This document shows positions 25,663-34,408 of a DNA stretch of 39,716 nt, piece by piece. The stretch is from Paracoccaceae bacterium (lineage in GTDB: Bacteria > Pseudomonadota > Alphaproteobacteria > Rhodobacterales > Rhodobacteraceae): assembly GCA_021775315.1 (NCBI GenBank), contig JAJFIC010000047.1, positions 1 to 39,716 of the forward strand. The letters run 5' to 3'. The notes under the pieces were generated by a model. It was given only the letters and a program-made list of their open reading frames with translations, was not told the DNA's origin and did no database searches. Each line of letters begins with the position of its first letter. Positions within the stretch are counted from its first letter, which is position 1. Made by a program: the position numbers and the translations under genes.

Positions 25663-28600
25663 ATGTCAAAAACCCCTGCCCATAAAAAGATAATCGTCGG
25701 AGGCGCGCCCGAAGGTTTTGATGGCCGTCTGCTGGCGCAATTGGTGCGCGAACGGGCAGGACCGGTCGTGCACATCGCACGTGATGATAAACGGCTGGAA
25801 GAAACCCGCAAAGCGGTTGAGTTTTTTGCACCTGATCTGCCTGTTTTCGTGTTTCCCGCCTGGGATTGCCTGCCTTACGACCGGGTTTCACCCAACCATG
25901 ACGTATCTGCCGCGCGCATGGCGACACTGGCGGCCCTTGCGCAGGGGTTTGACCGCCCGTTTTTGTTGCTGACCACGATCAACGCCGCCACGCAACGGGT
26001 TCCGGCGCGCTCAGTTTTGCAAACCTCAAGCTTCACAGCAACCGTCGGCAAACAGATCGACGAGGCGGCATTGCGCGAATTTCTGGTGCGCATGGGCTTC
26101 AATCAGGCCCCAACCGTGATGGAGCCCGGGGATTACGCCATTCGCGGCGGTCTGATTGATCTGTTTCCGCCGGGTGAAAGCGGCCCGGTGCGGCTTGATC
26201 TGTTTGGCGACGTGCTGGATGCCGCACGCCGGTTTGATCCGGAAAGCCAGCGCACGATTGAAAAGCTTGATCGGATCGAGCTGGCACCGGTATCAGAAAT
26301 CATACTGGACGAGGCCGCGATCCAGCGGTTCCGCCAGAATTACCGCCATGAATTTGGCGCGGCAGGCACCGATGATCCGCTTTATGAAGCGGTAAGTGCA
26401 GGGCGCAAACATCAGGGTATTGAGCATTGGGCGCCGTTCTTTCATGAAAGCATGGAAAGCCTGTTTGACTATTTGCCGGGTGCTGTTGTCTGTCTTGACG
26501 ATCAGACAACGCCTTACCGTCTGGAACGTTGGGACGGCATTGCGGATCAGTACGATGCCCGCAAGGAGGCGCTGAACGCCAAAGCCCGGCTTGATACGGT
26601 TTACAAACCTTGCCCGCCTGAATTGTTGTATCTTGACGATGCCGCGTTTGAGGCAACCCTTGCCAATTTTGAAGTTCGCCAGTTTGCGGCCCTTCCGCAA
26701 GGTTTTGGGCCGGGTGTGATTGATGCCGGTGGCCGGATCGGGCGGAATTTCGCTCCGGAACGCCAGGTCGAAGATGTCAGACTGTTTGGCGCGTTGGCCG
26801 ATCACATTGCCGCCCGCAAGGCCGAGGATCAGGTGATCCTTGCCTCGTATTCCGAAGGCGCGCGCGAACGCCTGTCGCATCTGCTGCGCGATGAGGATGT
26901 TGACGAAGGCAAAGGCGAAGGCACCCCGATTGCCCATTGGGGCGACGTGCCGGACGGCAAAGGTGGGCTGTTTTTGGCGGTCTGGGCATTGGAACATGGG
27001 TTCTCTGCACCCGGCCTGACTGTGATTTCCGAACAGGACGTGCTGGGTGATCGCCTGATCCGCGCGCCAAAACGCAAGCGCCGGGCCGAAAATTTCCTGA
27101 CCGAGGCAACGTCTATTTCCCCCGGTGATCTGATCGTACACGTGGATCATGGCGTCGGGCGGTATAACGGGCTGGAAACCATCACCGCCGCCGGTGCGCC
27201 GCATGAATGTATTGCGCTGGAATATGCCGGTGGTGATCGTCTGTTCCTGCCGGTTGAAAATATCGAACTGCTGTCGCGCTATGGCCACGAAGAAGGCATG
27301 CTTGACCGGTTGGGCGGCGGCGCGTGGCAGGCCAAGAAATCCAAGCTCAAAGAACGCATCCGCGAAATGGCGGATCGCCTGATCCGGGTGGCCGCTGAAC
27401 GCGCGCTGCGCACAGCGCCTTTGCTAACGGTGCCGGAACATGACCTTGACCGGTTTTGCGCGCGTTTTCCCTACACCGAAACCGATGATCAGTTGCACGC
27501 TATAACCGATGTTCTGGATGACATAAGTGCCGGTCGCCCGATGGATCGCCTGATTTGTGGCGATGTGGGTTTCGGCAAAACCGAAGTTGCCCTGCGCGCT
27601 GCCTTTGTCGCCGCGATGAGCGGCAAACAAGTGGCGGTGATCGCCCCGACCACGCTGCTGGCGCGTCAGCATTTCAAATCGTTTGAGGAACGTTTTCGCG
27701 GCCTGCCGATCACGGTGCGCACGCTGTCGCGCTTTGTGTCCACCAAGGACGCGGCAGAAACGCGCGAAGGGTTGGAAAAAGGCTCGGTCGATATTGTGGT
27801 TGGAACCCATGCGGTACTGGCCAAAGGCATGAAATTCCACGACCTTGGCATGATTGTGATTGATGAAGAGCAGAAATTTGGCGTCACCCACAAGGAACGC
27901 CTGAAACAATTGCGCAGCGATGTGCATGTGCTGACCCTGACCGCAACGCCGATCCCGCGCACCCTGCAATTGTCGCTGTCAGGCGTGCGTGATTTGTCGA
28001 TCATCGGCACGCCGCCGGTCGACCGTTTGGCCATCCGCACCTATGTCAGCGAGTTTGACACGGTTACAATCCGCGAGGCCTTGCTGCGTGAACATTACCG
28101 GGGTGGCCATTCATTTTACGTGGTGCCACGCATTTCCGATCTGGCCCAGATCAAAGAATTCCTGACCGATCATGTACCCGAAGTCAGCTTTGTCGTCGCC
28201 CATGGCCAGATGGCGGCAGGGCAGCTTGATGACCGGATGAATGCGTTTTATGACGGCAAATATGACGTGCTGCTGGCGACCACGATCGTCGAAAGTGGCC
28301 TCGACATTCCGACCGCCAACACCATGATTATTCACCGCGCTGACATGTTTGGCCTCGCGCAACTCTACCAGATCCGGGGCAGGGTTGGGCGCTCAAAAAC
28401 CCGCGCCTATGCCTATCTGACCACCAAGCCGCGCCAAAAGCTGACGAAAACCGCCCAAAAACGTCTGCGGGTGTTGGGCTCGCTTGACAGTTTGGGGGCT
28501 GGTTTCACGCTGGCGTCGCAAGATCTGGATATTCGCGGTGCGGGTAATATTCTGGGCGACGAACAATCGGGGCAGGTGCGCGAGGTCGGTTACGAGCTTT

Positions 28601-29139
28601 ACCAATCCATGCTGGAAGAAGCCATCGCTAAGATGAAGGCGGGCGAGATGGAAGGCCTGTCAGAGGCGGACGACAGCTGGGCCCCACAGATCAACCTTGG
28701 TGTGCCGGTGCTGATACCCGAGGCCTTTGTGCCCGATCTTGACGTACGGCTGGGCCTGTATCGGCGCCTGTCCGGTCTGCATGAAAAGGTCGAACTTGAA
28801 GGCTTTGCCGCGGAATTGATCGACCGGTTCGGCAAGCTACCGCGCGAGGTCAATATGCTGCTTAACATCGTGCGGATCAAATCCATGTGCAAACGGGCAG
28901 GCATCGCCCGTCTTGATGGCGGGCCAAAAGGTGCCACCATCCAGTTTCACAACGACAAATTCGCCGATCCCGGCGGGCTGGTAAAATTCATCGAGGATCA
29001 GCGCGGCCTTGCCAAAGTGCGCGACAACAAGATCGTCGTGCGGCGCGATTGGTCCAAGGCCAGTGACAAAGTCAAAGGGGCCTATGGAATTGCCCGTGAT
29101 CTGGCCAGTCTGGCTGCGGCATCGCGTCCCAAATCCTGA
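25663..29139 (+). CDS. mfd: Transcription-repair coupling factor Mfd
   Basis: A 1158-residue DNA translocase that removes RNA polymerase stalled at lesions and recruits UvrA. In order: UvrB-like N-terminal domains (residues 1 to about 350), the CarD-like polymerase-interaction domain beginning near 485 (S-P-G-D-L-I-V-H-V-D-H-G-V-G-R-Y), RecG-like helicase lobes with Walker A G-D-V-G-F-G-K-T at about 633-640 and D-E-E-Q at about 734-737, the A-T-P-I-P-R-T motif, and a C-terminal D7 domain from about 1000. Length is normal for the family. The gap to the previous gene (54 bases) holds a 12-base palindrome GCCAGCGCTGGC at 25613-25624. Confidence 0.98.
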   Translation: MSKTPAHKKIIVGGAPEGFDGRLLAQLVRERAGPVVHIARDDKRLEETRKAVEFFAPDLPVFVFPAWDCLPYDRVSPNHDVSAARMATLAALAQGFDRPFLLLTTINAATQRVPARSVLQTSSFTATVGKQIDEAALREFLVRMGFNQAPTVMEPGDYAIRGGLIDLFPPGESGPVRLDLFGDVLDAARRFDPESQRTIEKLDRIELAPVSEIILDEAAIQRFRQNYRHEFGAAGTDDPLYEAVSAGRKHQGIEHWAPFFHESMESLFDYLPGAVVCLDDQTTPYRLERWDGIADQYDARKEALNAKARLDTVYKPCPPELLYLDDAAFEATLANFEVRQFAALPQGFGPGVIDAGGRIGRNFAPERQVEDVRLFGALADHIAARKAEDQVILASYSEGARERLSHLLRDEDVDEGKGEGTPIAHWGDVPDGKGGLFLAVWALEHGFSAPGLTVISEQDVLGDRLIRAPKRKRRAENFLTEATSISPGDLIVHVDHGVGRYNGLETITAAGAPHECIALEYAGGDRLFLPVENIELLSRYGHEEGMLDRLGGGAWQAKKSKLKERIREMADRLIRVAAERALRTAPLLTVPEHDLDRFCARFPYTETDDQLHAITDVLDDISAGRPMDRLICGDVGFGKTEVALRAAFVAAMSGKQVAVIAPTTLLARQHFKSFEERFRGLPITVRTLSRFVSTKDAAETREGLEKGSVDIVVGTHAVLAKGMKFHDLGMIVIDEEQKFGVTHKERLKQLRSDVHVLTLTATPIPRTLQLSLSGVRDLSIIGTPPVDRLAIRTYVSEFDTVTIREALLREHYRGGHSFYVVPRISDLAQIKEFLTDHVPEVSFVVAHGQMAAGQLDDRMNAFYDGKYDVLLATTIVESGLDIPTANTMIIHRADMFGLAQLYQIRGRVGRSKTRAYAYLTTKPRQKLTKTAQKRLRVLGSLDSLGAGFTLASQDLDIRGAGNILGDEQSGQVREVGYELYQSMLEEAIAKMKAGEMEGLSEADDSWAPQINLGVPVLIPEAFVPDLDVRLGLYRRLSGLHEKVELEGFAAELIDRFGKLPREVNMLLNIVRIKSMCKRAGIARLDGGPKGATIQFHNDKFADPGGLVKFIEDQRGLAKVRDNKIVVRRDWSKASDKVKGAYGIARDLASLAAASRPKS

Positions 29140-29206
29140 CTTGTTATATTAGTGTTTACGAATATATGGAGTGAACAATCCGACCAGTGCCTTGGAAAGG
29201 GACCCC

Positions 29207-30151
29207 ATGCAACAGATCCTCCTCGTCGTTTCCGCAATTGCCCTTGGCCTGATATTTGGGGCCACGACCGGTGGTTTGGTGTTTTCCTCGCTGGTTTGTG
29301 TGGTGGCAGGGGTGTTTTTGGTCACGCCGTCGCTGTTTAAGTTTCAGCTTTCTGATCTGGCGTTGATTGGCAAGAATATGCCCAGCATCTGGCGAAACTT
29401 GTGGATCAATTACCTGCTGCTGACCTCCGCAGCCCTGATCATCGGTTATGCCAGCCAGGACATCGGCATTGCAGGCGCGTTGCTGCTGCTGGCCTTGTTG
29501 CCGGGTGGTGGCATGGTGATGATGTGGATCCGTACCAGTGGCGCCAATGTCAAACTCGGCTTTATAATCTTTATGCTCAATCTGGCACTTTTGCTGCCGA
29601 TCACCTTGATTTTCGGGGCTTTTTTCGATTTTGCCCAAGGCTGGTTTCCGGCCCCGGATCTTGGCAACGCCACAGGTGTTGCCGGTGGGCGGCAGATCAT
29701 GCCCTTTGCGCCGTTCATGATCCTGATCGTTATTCCCTTCGTGCTCAGCCGGATTGTACGCGCGGTGTTTCCCGGCGTGATCGACTTTACCGCCAAACAT
29801 CAGCAGCTGATTTCAAAGGCGACAATGTTTGGCATCGTGTTCTATTTGTTCAGCCTGTCGACATCGCAATTGCTGTTTGCGGTGTCCTTAAGCGACCTGA
29901 TCACCGCCATCATCGCAACCGGGGCGTTTTACGGCGTCGCCTTTCTGGCAGCCCGCTATCTGACCGATAGCACGGCCGAAGGACGCGCGGTTTATTGGCA
30001 TGTGGCAACGCGCTATATCACGCTGGCATTGATTTTGGCAGTGTTCAGCATCGACACTTATGGCGCCAGTTTTATCCTGCCGGTGATGATCGCCTATTTC
30101 ATTCAGATCGGCGCGGCAGGCGCGCTTAGCCGTCGAATGCAGGCGCGCTGA
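29207..30151 (+). CDS. ACR3/BASS-like membrane carrier
   Basis: A 314-residue protein with about ten hydrophobic helices. The fold pattern fits the bile acid:sodium symporter / arsenite permease ACR3 superfamily. In ACR3 the fourth helix carries a Cys needed for arsenite transport. The matching stretch here reads L-P-G-G-G-M-V-M-M-W, without Cys, and no ars genes are nearby, so an arsenite role is doubtful. I chose the ATG at 29207 with AAAGGGA five bases upstream. A GTG at 29171 in the same frame would add 12 residues. The 3' end overlaps the convergent efflux gene by 26 bases. Confidence 0.75.
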   Translation: MQQILLVVSAIALGLIFGATTGGLVFSSLVCVVAGVFLVTPSLFKFQLSDLALIGKNMPSIWRNLWINYLLLTSAALIIGYASQDIGIAGALLLLALLPGGGMVMMWIRTSGANVKLGFIIFMLNLALLLPITLIFGAFFDFAQGWFPAPDLGNATGVAGGRQIMPFAPFMILIVIPFVLSRIVRAVFPGVIDFTAKHQQLISKATMFGIVFYLFSLSTSQLLFAVSLSDLITAIIATGAFYGVAFLAARYLTDSTAEGRAVYWHVATRYITLALILAVFSIDTYGASFILPVMIAYFIQIGAAGALSRRMQAR

Positions 30152-31349
30152 CTTTTTGTTTGGGGTCGGTCAGCATCAAGCCAAACGAGGCGAGCGAACA
30201 TAACAGCGTGCCGATCACTAGCGGCATAGCGGTGCCGTCAAAGGCCAGCCCGATTGGAATGGCAATTGCCACGCCCAAAAACGTTGACGCCGCCCCGATG
30301 ATGGCCGCAGCCATGCCCGCGATATGGCCCATCGGTTCCATTGACAACGAGTTGAGATTGCCAAATGTCAGCCCTGGCACAAAGAACGAAATTACTGACC
30401 AGATCAGAAATATCGGGAACAGGCTGGCATTTGACAGATCGCCAAACCCCAGCAAAATCGCGAATAATGTTGTGATCACAAGCATGATGCCCATAGACGT
30501 AATGGCAATGGCGCGCATGCCAAACCGCACCACAAGCCCAGCATTCAGAAAACCGGATGCGCCGGATAATACCGCGATTCCAGCGAAGTACAGTGGAAAG
30601 TTAACGCCTGCACCAAAGGTATCGACGAACACTTGCTGGGCTGAACTAAGATAGCCAAACAATGCCCCATAGCCAAAAGCCAAAACCACGGTATAGGTGA
30701 CGACCACACGCGACGAGCAAACCTCGACCAAGGCAGCAGCATAAGGTTTCAACGCGATTGCGCGGCGTTTTTCGGGCGGATGGGTTTCCGGTTGGCGCAG
30801 ATGCAGCCAAAGTGCGCCGATCATCGCAAACACGATGAAAGCCCCGAAAATGCTGCGCCAGCCAAAGGCGTTCGCCAACGTCTGGCCGATCAGCGGCGCG
30901 ACCGCTGGTACCAGCACGAACAACACCATCGCCAGTGACATCACCCGCGCCATAGGGCGGCCTTGGTACAGATCGCGGATCATCGCAATGGTCACGGTGC
31001 GCGGCGCTGATACACCCACGCCTTGAATAAACCGGGCAATCAACAGCATCTCAAGCGTCTGGGCATAAATCGCCATGACACAAGCCGCCATATAAACCAG
31101 CAAGCCGCCCAGAATGACCGGCTTGCGCCCCACCGAATCTGACAATGGCCCGGTGAATAACTGGCCAAGCCCGGTACCCATGACGAAAACCGTGATGACA
31201 AGCTGGGCGCGGTTTATATCGCTCAGGCCCAGATCCCGACCGATTTCCGGAAAGGCTGGCAACATTGCATCCGAGCCAAAGGCGATCATCGCGAACATGA
31301 TCGCCACCAACAAGATGAACTCAAAAAAGGGCAGGGGTGTTTTGTTCAC
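30126..31349 (-). CDS. Bcr/CflA-type MFS drug efflux transporter
   Basis: A 407-residue proton-driven exporter with 12 predicted helices. Helix 1 carries the family's acidic site (F-G-S-D-A-M-L-P-A-F-P-E-I), and the loop between helices 2 and 3 shows the MFS motif G-P-L-S-D-S-V-G-R-K-P near residue 66. I chose the GTG at 31349, which overlaps the stop of the DsbA-like gene (GTGA). The 23-residue upstream extension is basic and has no homologous character. It is the last gene of a coupled three-gene operon, so it may export a product or substrate of the CoA ligase pathway. Confidence 0.9.
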   Translation of the reverse strand: MNKTPLPFFEFILLVAIMFAMIAFGSDAMLPAFPEIGRDLGLSDINRAQLVITVFVMGTGLGQLFTGPLSDSVGRKPVILGGLLVYMAACVMAIYAQTLEMLLIARFIQGVGVSAPRTVTIAMIRDLYQGRPMARVMSLAMVLFVLVPAVAPLIGQTLANAFGWRSIFGAFIVFAMIGALWLHLRQPETHPPEKRRAIALKPYAAALVEVCSSRVVVTYTVVLAFGYGALFGYLSSAQQVFVDTFGAGVNFPLYFAGIAVLSGASGFLNAGLVVRFGMRAIAITSMGIMLVITTLFAILLGFGDLSNASLFPIFLIWSVISFFVPGLTFGNLNSLSMEPMGHIAGMAAAIIGAASTFLGVAIAIPIGLAFDGTAMPLVIGTLLCSLASFGLMLTDPKQKVSAPAFDG

Positions 31350-32011
31350 GCGGGGGTTGGTCCGTTTTGTTCGTCTTGTGCAGCCTTCGCAGCAATCTCG
31401 TTTATCACGTTGTCCCACATCTCGGGCGGTTGTGCGCCCTGAACCACATAATGGTCATCAACGATAAAGCATGGCACACCGCGCACACCTTTTTCACGCG
31501 CATATTTATCGCGACCGCGAATGCCGTCTTTATCAACATCCTGCGCCAGAAGCTTGGCAATCATGTCCGGATCAATGCCAACCGATTTGGCGACATCAAT
31601 CAAAACCCCGTGGTCGGATATATCCCGGCCATTTTGGAAATAGGCCCTGAACAATTCGGTGACCAGTTCAGTTTGCACACCTTCCAGACCGGCCCAATGG
31701 ATCAGGCGATGGGCGTCTATGGTGTTTGGGGTGCGCTCAATCGCTTCAAAATTGACTTCGACCCCGGACTCGGTCGCGGCTTTTGCAATTTGGCCATAAA
31801 CATCAATCGCGCCAGACTTGCCGCCAAATTTATGCTCAAGATATTCGCGTCGCCCCATACCCTCTGGCGGCATATCCGGGTTTAGCTGGAACGGATGCCA
31901 TTCGATCTGAAACTCATGGTCGGGGTGTTTTTCCAAAGCCCGATCAAGCCGGGCTTTGCCGATAAAGCACCACGGGCAGATCGGGTCAGAGATAATATCA
32001 AGCTTGATCAC
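31346..32011 (-). CDS. DsbA-family oxidoreductase, FrnE-like
   Basis: A 221-residue cytoplasmic thioredoxin-fold protein without a signal peptide. The active site C-P-W-C is at residues 12-15 (S-D-P-I-C-P-W-C), with a long helical insertion and the cis-Pro segment G-V-R-G-V-P-C-F near residue 180. The FrnE group includes 2-hydroxychromene-2-carboxylate isomerase relatives and disulfide oxidoreductases linked to oxidative stress. It sits between the CoA ligase and the efflux pump, overlapping each by 4 bases, which ties it to that operon's unknown chemistry. Confidence 0.88.
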   Translation of the reverse strand: MIKLDIISDPICPWCFIGKARLDRALEKHPDHEFQIEWHPFQLNPDMPPEGMGRREYLEHKFGGKSGAIDVYGQIAKAATESGVEVNFEAIERTPNTIDAHRLIHWAGLEGVQTELVTELFRAYFQNGRDISDHGVLIDVAKSVGIDPDMIAKLLAQDVDKDGIRGRDKYAREKGVRGVPCFIVDDHYVVQGAQPPEMWDNVINEIAAKAAQDEQNGPTPA

Positions 32012-33537
32012 GGTAACCTCTTGAATTGAGCGCGCAAATCACCGCGCCTGAGTTTATTGTTGACGCCCTTGGGCAATTCATCCATAGCCACAAAAACCCG
32101 CGGGCATTTATAACGCGCCAATCGATCGCCGCACCAGTCGGCAAGCACCTTATCGGGCAATTCTACGACCGAATGATAGAAGGCCGCAATCACGAATACG
32201 TCAGGCTTGATCTCGACCATGGCGGCGGCGGATTCGGTGATCTGGGGATGGGCGGTTAGCGCAGTTTCCACTTCGATTGGCGACACGCGATAACCGCCTG
32301 CATTCATCATGTCGTCGTCGCGCCCCAGATAGGTAATCGCGCCACCTTGGCCCATTTGCACCATGTCACCGGTCAGAAACCATTCACCGTGAAATTTCGC
32401 CCGGGTTTCATCAGGTGCATTCAGATAGCCCAGCATCAGCCCCGGATCGCGATTTGAAACCGCCAGAATACCCGGCTTGCCCATTGGCACGATGGCATTG
32501 CTGACCTCGTCAAGAACCGCGATACGGCGGCCCTTTTGCGCAAACCCCGACACGCCGTCACGCGCCGGACTGAATGGGCTGGCAGAGACAAAGGTTGAAA
32601 CCTCGCTCATGCCCAAGGCCTCAAAAACAGGGCGACCGGTGGCTTGCGTCCAGGCCTGTTTCTGACTGGCTGGCAGCTTTTCCCCGGCAGACAATCCATG
32701 ACGCAGATCGGGCAGGGTAAGATCGCTGCCTGACTTTAACAATTGGCGGTAAACCCCCGGTGCGGCTGCAAAAATGCTGGCCTTGTGGTCGAGCAACAAA
32801 AGCGCAAGATCAGGGCGCGCCGTGTCATGCCGTGGAATAAGGGCCGTCGCACCAATCGCCCAAGGGTCCATCAACCCGGTGCCAAGCGTGTAAGTCCAGT
32901 TAAACGCCCCGGCATGCAATAGGCGATCACTGGATTTGAGGCCATACCAGCCGTCCCACATCATCCGTCGCGCCCAGATGGCGCGATGCGCATGCACCAC
33001 CCCGCGTGGCCGCCCTGAGGTACCAGAGGTATAAATGATATAGGCCGGGCGATCAGCGTCGCCCATTTGGTACGGACCCGGCGCATGCTGGCGCAGGGCC
33101 TTGATGTCGTCAGGACCCAAGGCCGGGCAGGCAAGGTCAGGCGGCTTAGCGGCGTCGGTGTCATAAACGACAAGGGCGGGTTTCAGATCGTCGATCAGGG
33201 ATTGAATTTCGCCGGGCGTCAATTGGGTCGAGGTTGGTACCGGCACAAACCCCGCAGCAATCGCCGCCAGAAACAGGATCGGAAAATTGACGTTGTTGCC
33301 AAGGCGCAGCAATACCCGACTGCCGGGTTTCAGACCCAGCGCTTGCAATCCGCCAGCGGTTGCCAGAATTGTCGCCTCAAGCGCTTGGTACCGCCAAACC
33401 TCAACCTTGTCGGGCGACAGGATCTCAAGCGCGGGTTTGTCGCCATTGGCTCCGGCCTGCGCCATTACATACGCCGCCATGTTAAACGGCTGCGGGCAGG
33501 GGGGCATCGGGCCTTGGTCAAAAAGAGACAGCGACAT
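32008..33537 (-). CDS. AMP-forming acyl/aryl-CoA synthetase
   Basis: A 509-residue adenylate-forming ligase of the benzoate-CoA-ligase-like group. The phosphate loop is Y-T-S-G-T-S-G-R-P-R-G-V at residues 169-180, with Arg in both places where Lys is usual. Further motifs are L-S-A-G-E-K-L, G-M-S-E-V, W-F-L-T-G-D-M, Y-L-G-R-D-D-D-M-M-N-A-G-G-Y-R-V, and the C-terminal L-P-K-G-V-N-N-K-L-R-R with the acylation Lys about residue 495. The acid substrate cannot be read from sequence; aromatic acids are likely. It is the first gene of the operon and divergent from the XRE-cupin regulator. Confidence 0.9.
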   Translation of the reverse strand: MSLSLFDQGPMPPCPQPFNMAAYVMAQAGANGDKPALEILSPDKVEVWRYQALEATILATAGGLQALGLKPGSRVLLRLGNNVNFPILFLAAIAAGFVPVPTSTQLTPGEIQSLIDDLKPALVVYDTDAAKPPDLACPALGPDDIKALRQHAPGPYQMGDADRPAYIIYTSGTSGRPRGVVHAHRAIWARRMMWDGWYGLKSSDRLLHAGAFNWTYTLGTGLMDPWAIGATALIPRHDTARPDLALLLLDHKASIFAAAPGVYRQLLKSGSDLTLPDLRHGLSAGEKLPASQKQAWTQATGRPVFEALGMSEVSTFVSASPFSPARDGVSGFAQKGRRIAVLDEVSNAIVPMGKPGILAVSNRDPGLMLGYLNAPDETRAKFHGEWFLTGDMVQMGQGGAITYLGRDDDMMNAGGYRVSPIEVETALTAHPQITESAAAMVEIKPDVFVIAAFYHSVVELPDKVLADWCGDRLARYKCPRVFVAMDELPKGVNNKLRRGDLRAQFKRLP

Positions 33538-33567
33538 ATACCGGCTTTAGCGTTTTGGCCAAGCCGC

Positions 33568-33616
33568 TGCCAGAGGCTATTGTGGTCTTACGGCGGTTCA
33601 CTTGGCTTGCCAGAGG
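33568..33616. repeat. Direct repeat TGCCAGAGG, 40-base period
   Basis: TGCCAGAGG occurs at 33568-33576 and 33608-33616 in the 121 bases between the CoA ligase and the regulator. A 40-base spacing is close to four helical turns. The second copy overlaps the -35 element of the regulator promoter and the edge of the palindrome. It could be a pair of binding sites. Confidence 0.45.
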
Positions 33617-33635
33617 GTCCGTGTGACCCTATTTA
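33607..33635 (+). promoter_or_regulatory. Predicted promoter of the XRE-cupin regulator
   Basis: The -35 is TTGCCA (33607-33612, five of six consensus positions), the spacer is exactly 17 bases, and the -10 is TATTTA (33630-33635, weaker). Transcription would begin near 33642, leaving a short leader with GAGGAAAAC before the ATG at 33659. This supports that ATG over the one at 33638. Confidence 0.5.
33614..33630. promoter_or_regulatory. Palindromic operator AGGGTC-N5-GACCCT
   Basis: A perfect 6+6 palindrome with a CGTGT centre fills the spacer between the predicted -35 and -10 elements. A bound protein would block or reshape this promoter. The nearest candidate is the product of the gene itself, and the divergent CoA ligase operon begins 77 bases away. 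Confidence 0.55.
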
Positions 33636-33658
33636 GGATGGATAAGATCGAGGAAAAC

Positions 33659-34282
33659 ATGAGCAAATCCAGCGAACCCAGCCTGATCCGCATGGCCCGC
33701 GCCGACGGGCGTGACGCTATGATAACGCCCCTGGTGCTTGGCGCGCGGGTGCGTGAATTGCGAAAAGCCCGCAACTGGACCTTAGAGCAAGCGGCGCAAC
33801 AGGCCGGGCTTGCCCGCTCGACCCTGTCAAAGATCGAAAACGATCAGATGTCGCCGACTTTTGATGCGGTCAAAAAGCTGGCCGATGGGCTTGGGATCTC
33901 CATTCCGCAGCTGTTCACGGCACCGCGCGGCGATCAGGTCATGGGGCGGATGGCGGTGACCAAATCAGGGCAGGGCAAGGCCCATCTGACGGCGACCTAT
34001 GAGCATGAATTGCTGGCCCCCAATCTGACCCGCAAACAAATGCTGCCTTACCGCGCCCGGATCAGAGCGCGGGATGTGGCAGAGTTCAATGGCTGGGTGC
34101 GCCATGACGGCGAAGAGTTTTTGTACGTTCTGTCCGGCGTTATCGAACTTTACAGCGAATTTTATGAACCAGTGGAAATGCGGCGCGGTGACAGTGCCTA
34201 TTATGACGCAGCAATGGGTCATAATGTGATTTCAACCAGTCAGGAAGACGCGGTTATTCTTTGGGTAACTTCGCTGGGGTGA
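33659..34282 (+). CDS. XRE-family transcriptional regulator with cupin sensor domain
   Basis: A 207-residue DNA-binding protein. A Cro/C1-type helix-turn-helix is at about residues 20-75 (L-E-Q-A-A-Q-Q-A-G-L-A-R-S-T-L-S-K-I-E). A cupin barrel follows at about 115-205 (H-D-G-E-E-F-L-Y-V-L-S-G, then G-D-S-A-Y-Y-D-A-A-M-G-H), which would sense a small ligand. This type commonly controls adjacent catabolic or polyamine genes. I chose the ATG at 33659 because GAGGAAAAC precedes it and the predicted promoter lies just upstream. The earlier ATG at 33638 would begin inside or at the transcription start. It is divergent from the CoA ligase operon. Confidence 0.9.
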   Translation: MSKSSEPSLIRMARADGRDAMITPLVLGARVRELRKARNWTLEQAAQQAGLARSTLSKIENDQMSPTFDAVKKLADGLGISIPQLFTAPRGDQVMGRMAVTKSGQGKAHLTATYEHELLAPNLTRKQMLPYRARIRARDVAEFNGWVRHDGEEFLYVLSGVIELYSEFYEPVEMRRGDSAYYDAAMGHNVISTSQEDAVILWVTSLG

Positions 34283-34379
34283 GCCAAAGTAAGTTCACGG
34301 CCGAAATACTGGATGAAATGATCCGGATAGTGGCCTGATTATAAGGTGTTATACCCACAGTTTAATGCATTTGCAGGAC

Positions 34380-34408
34380 AAAAAAAACGCCCTCACAAGG
34401 AGGGCGTT
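34380..34408 (-). terminator. Intrinsic terminator, minus strand
   Basis: AACGCCCTC (34386-34394) pairs perfectly with GAGGGCGTT (34400-34408) over 9 bp around a five-base loop. On the minus strand it runs into eight T residues (34387 down to 34380). On the plus strand no T run follows, so it acts for minus-strand transcription. No minus-strand gene lies just upstream of it other than the candidate small RNA. Confidence 0.85.

Noticed and set aside
26293-27288. 331-codon frame antisense to mfd
   Set aside because: It is fully covered by conserved mfd domains and has no recognisable fold or ribosome-binding site.
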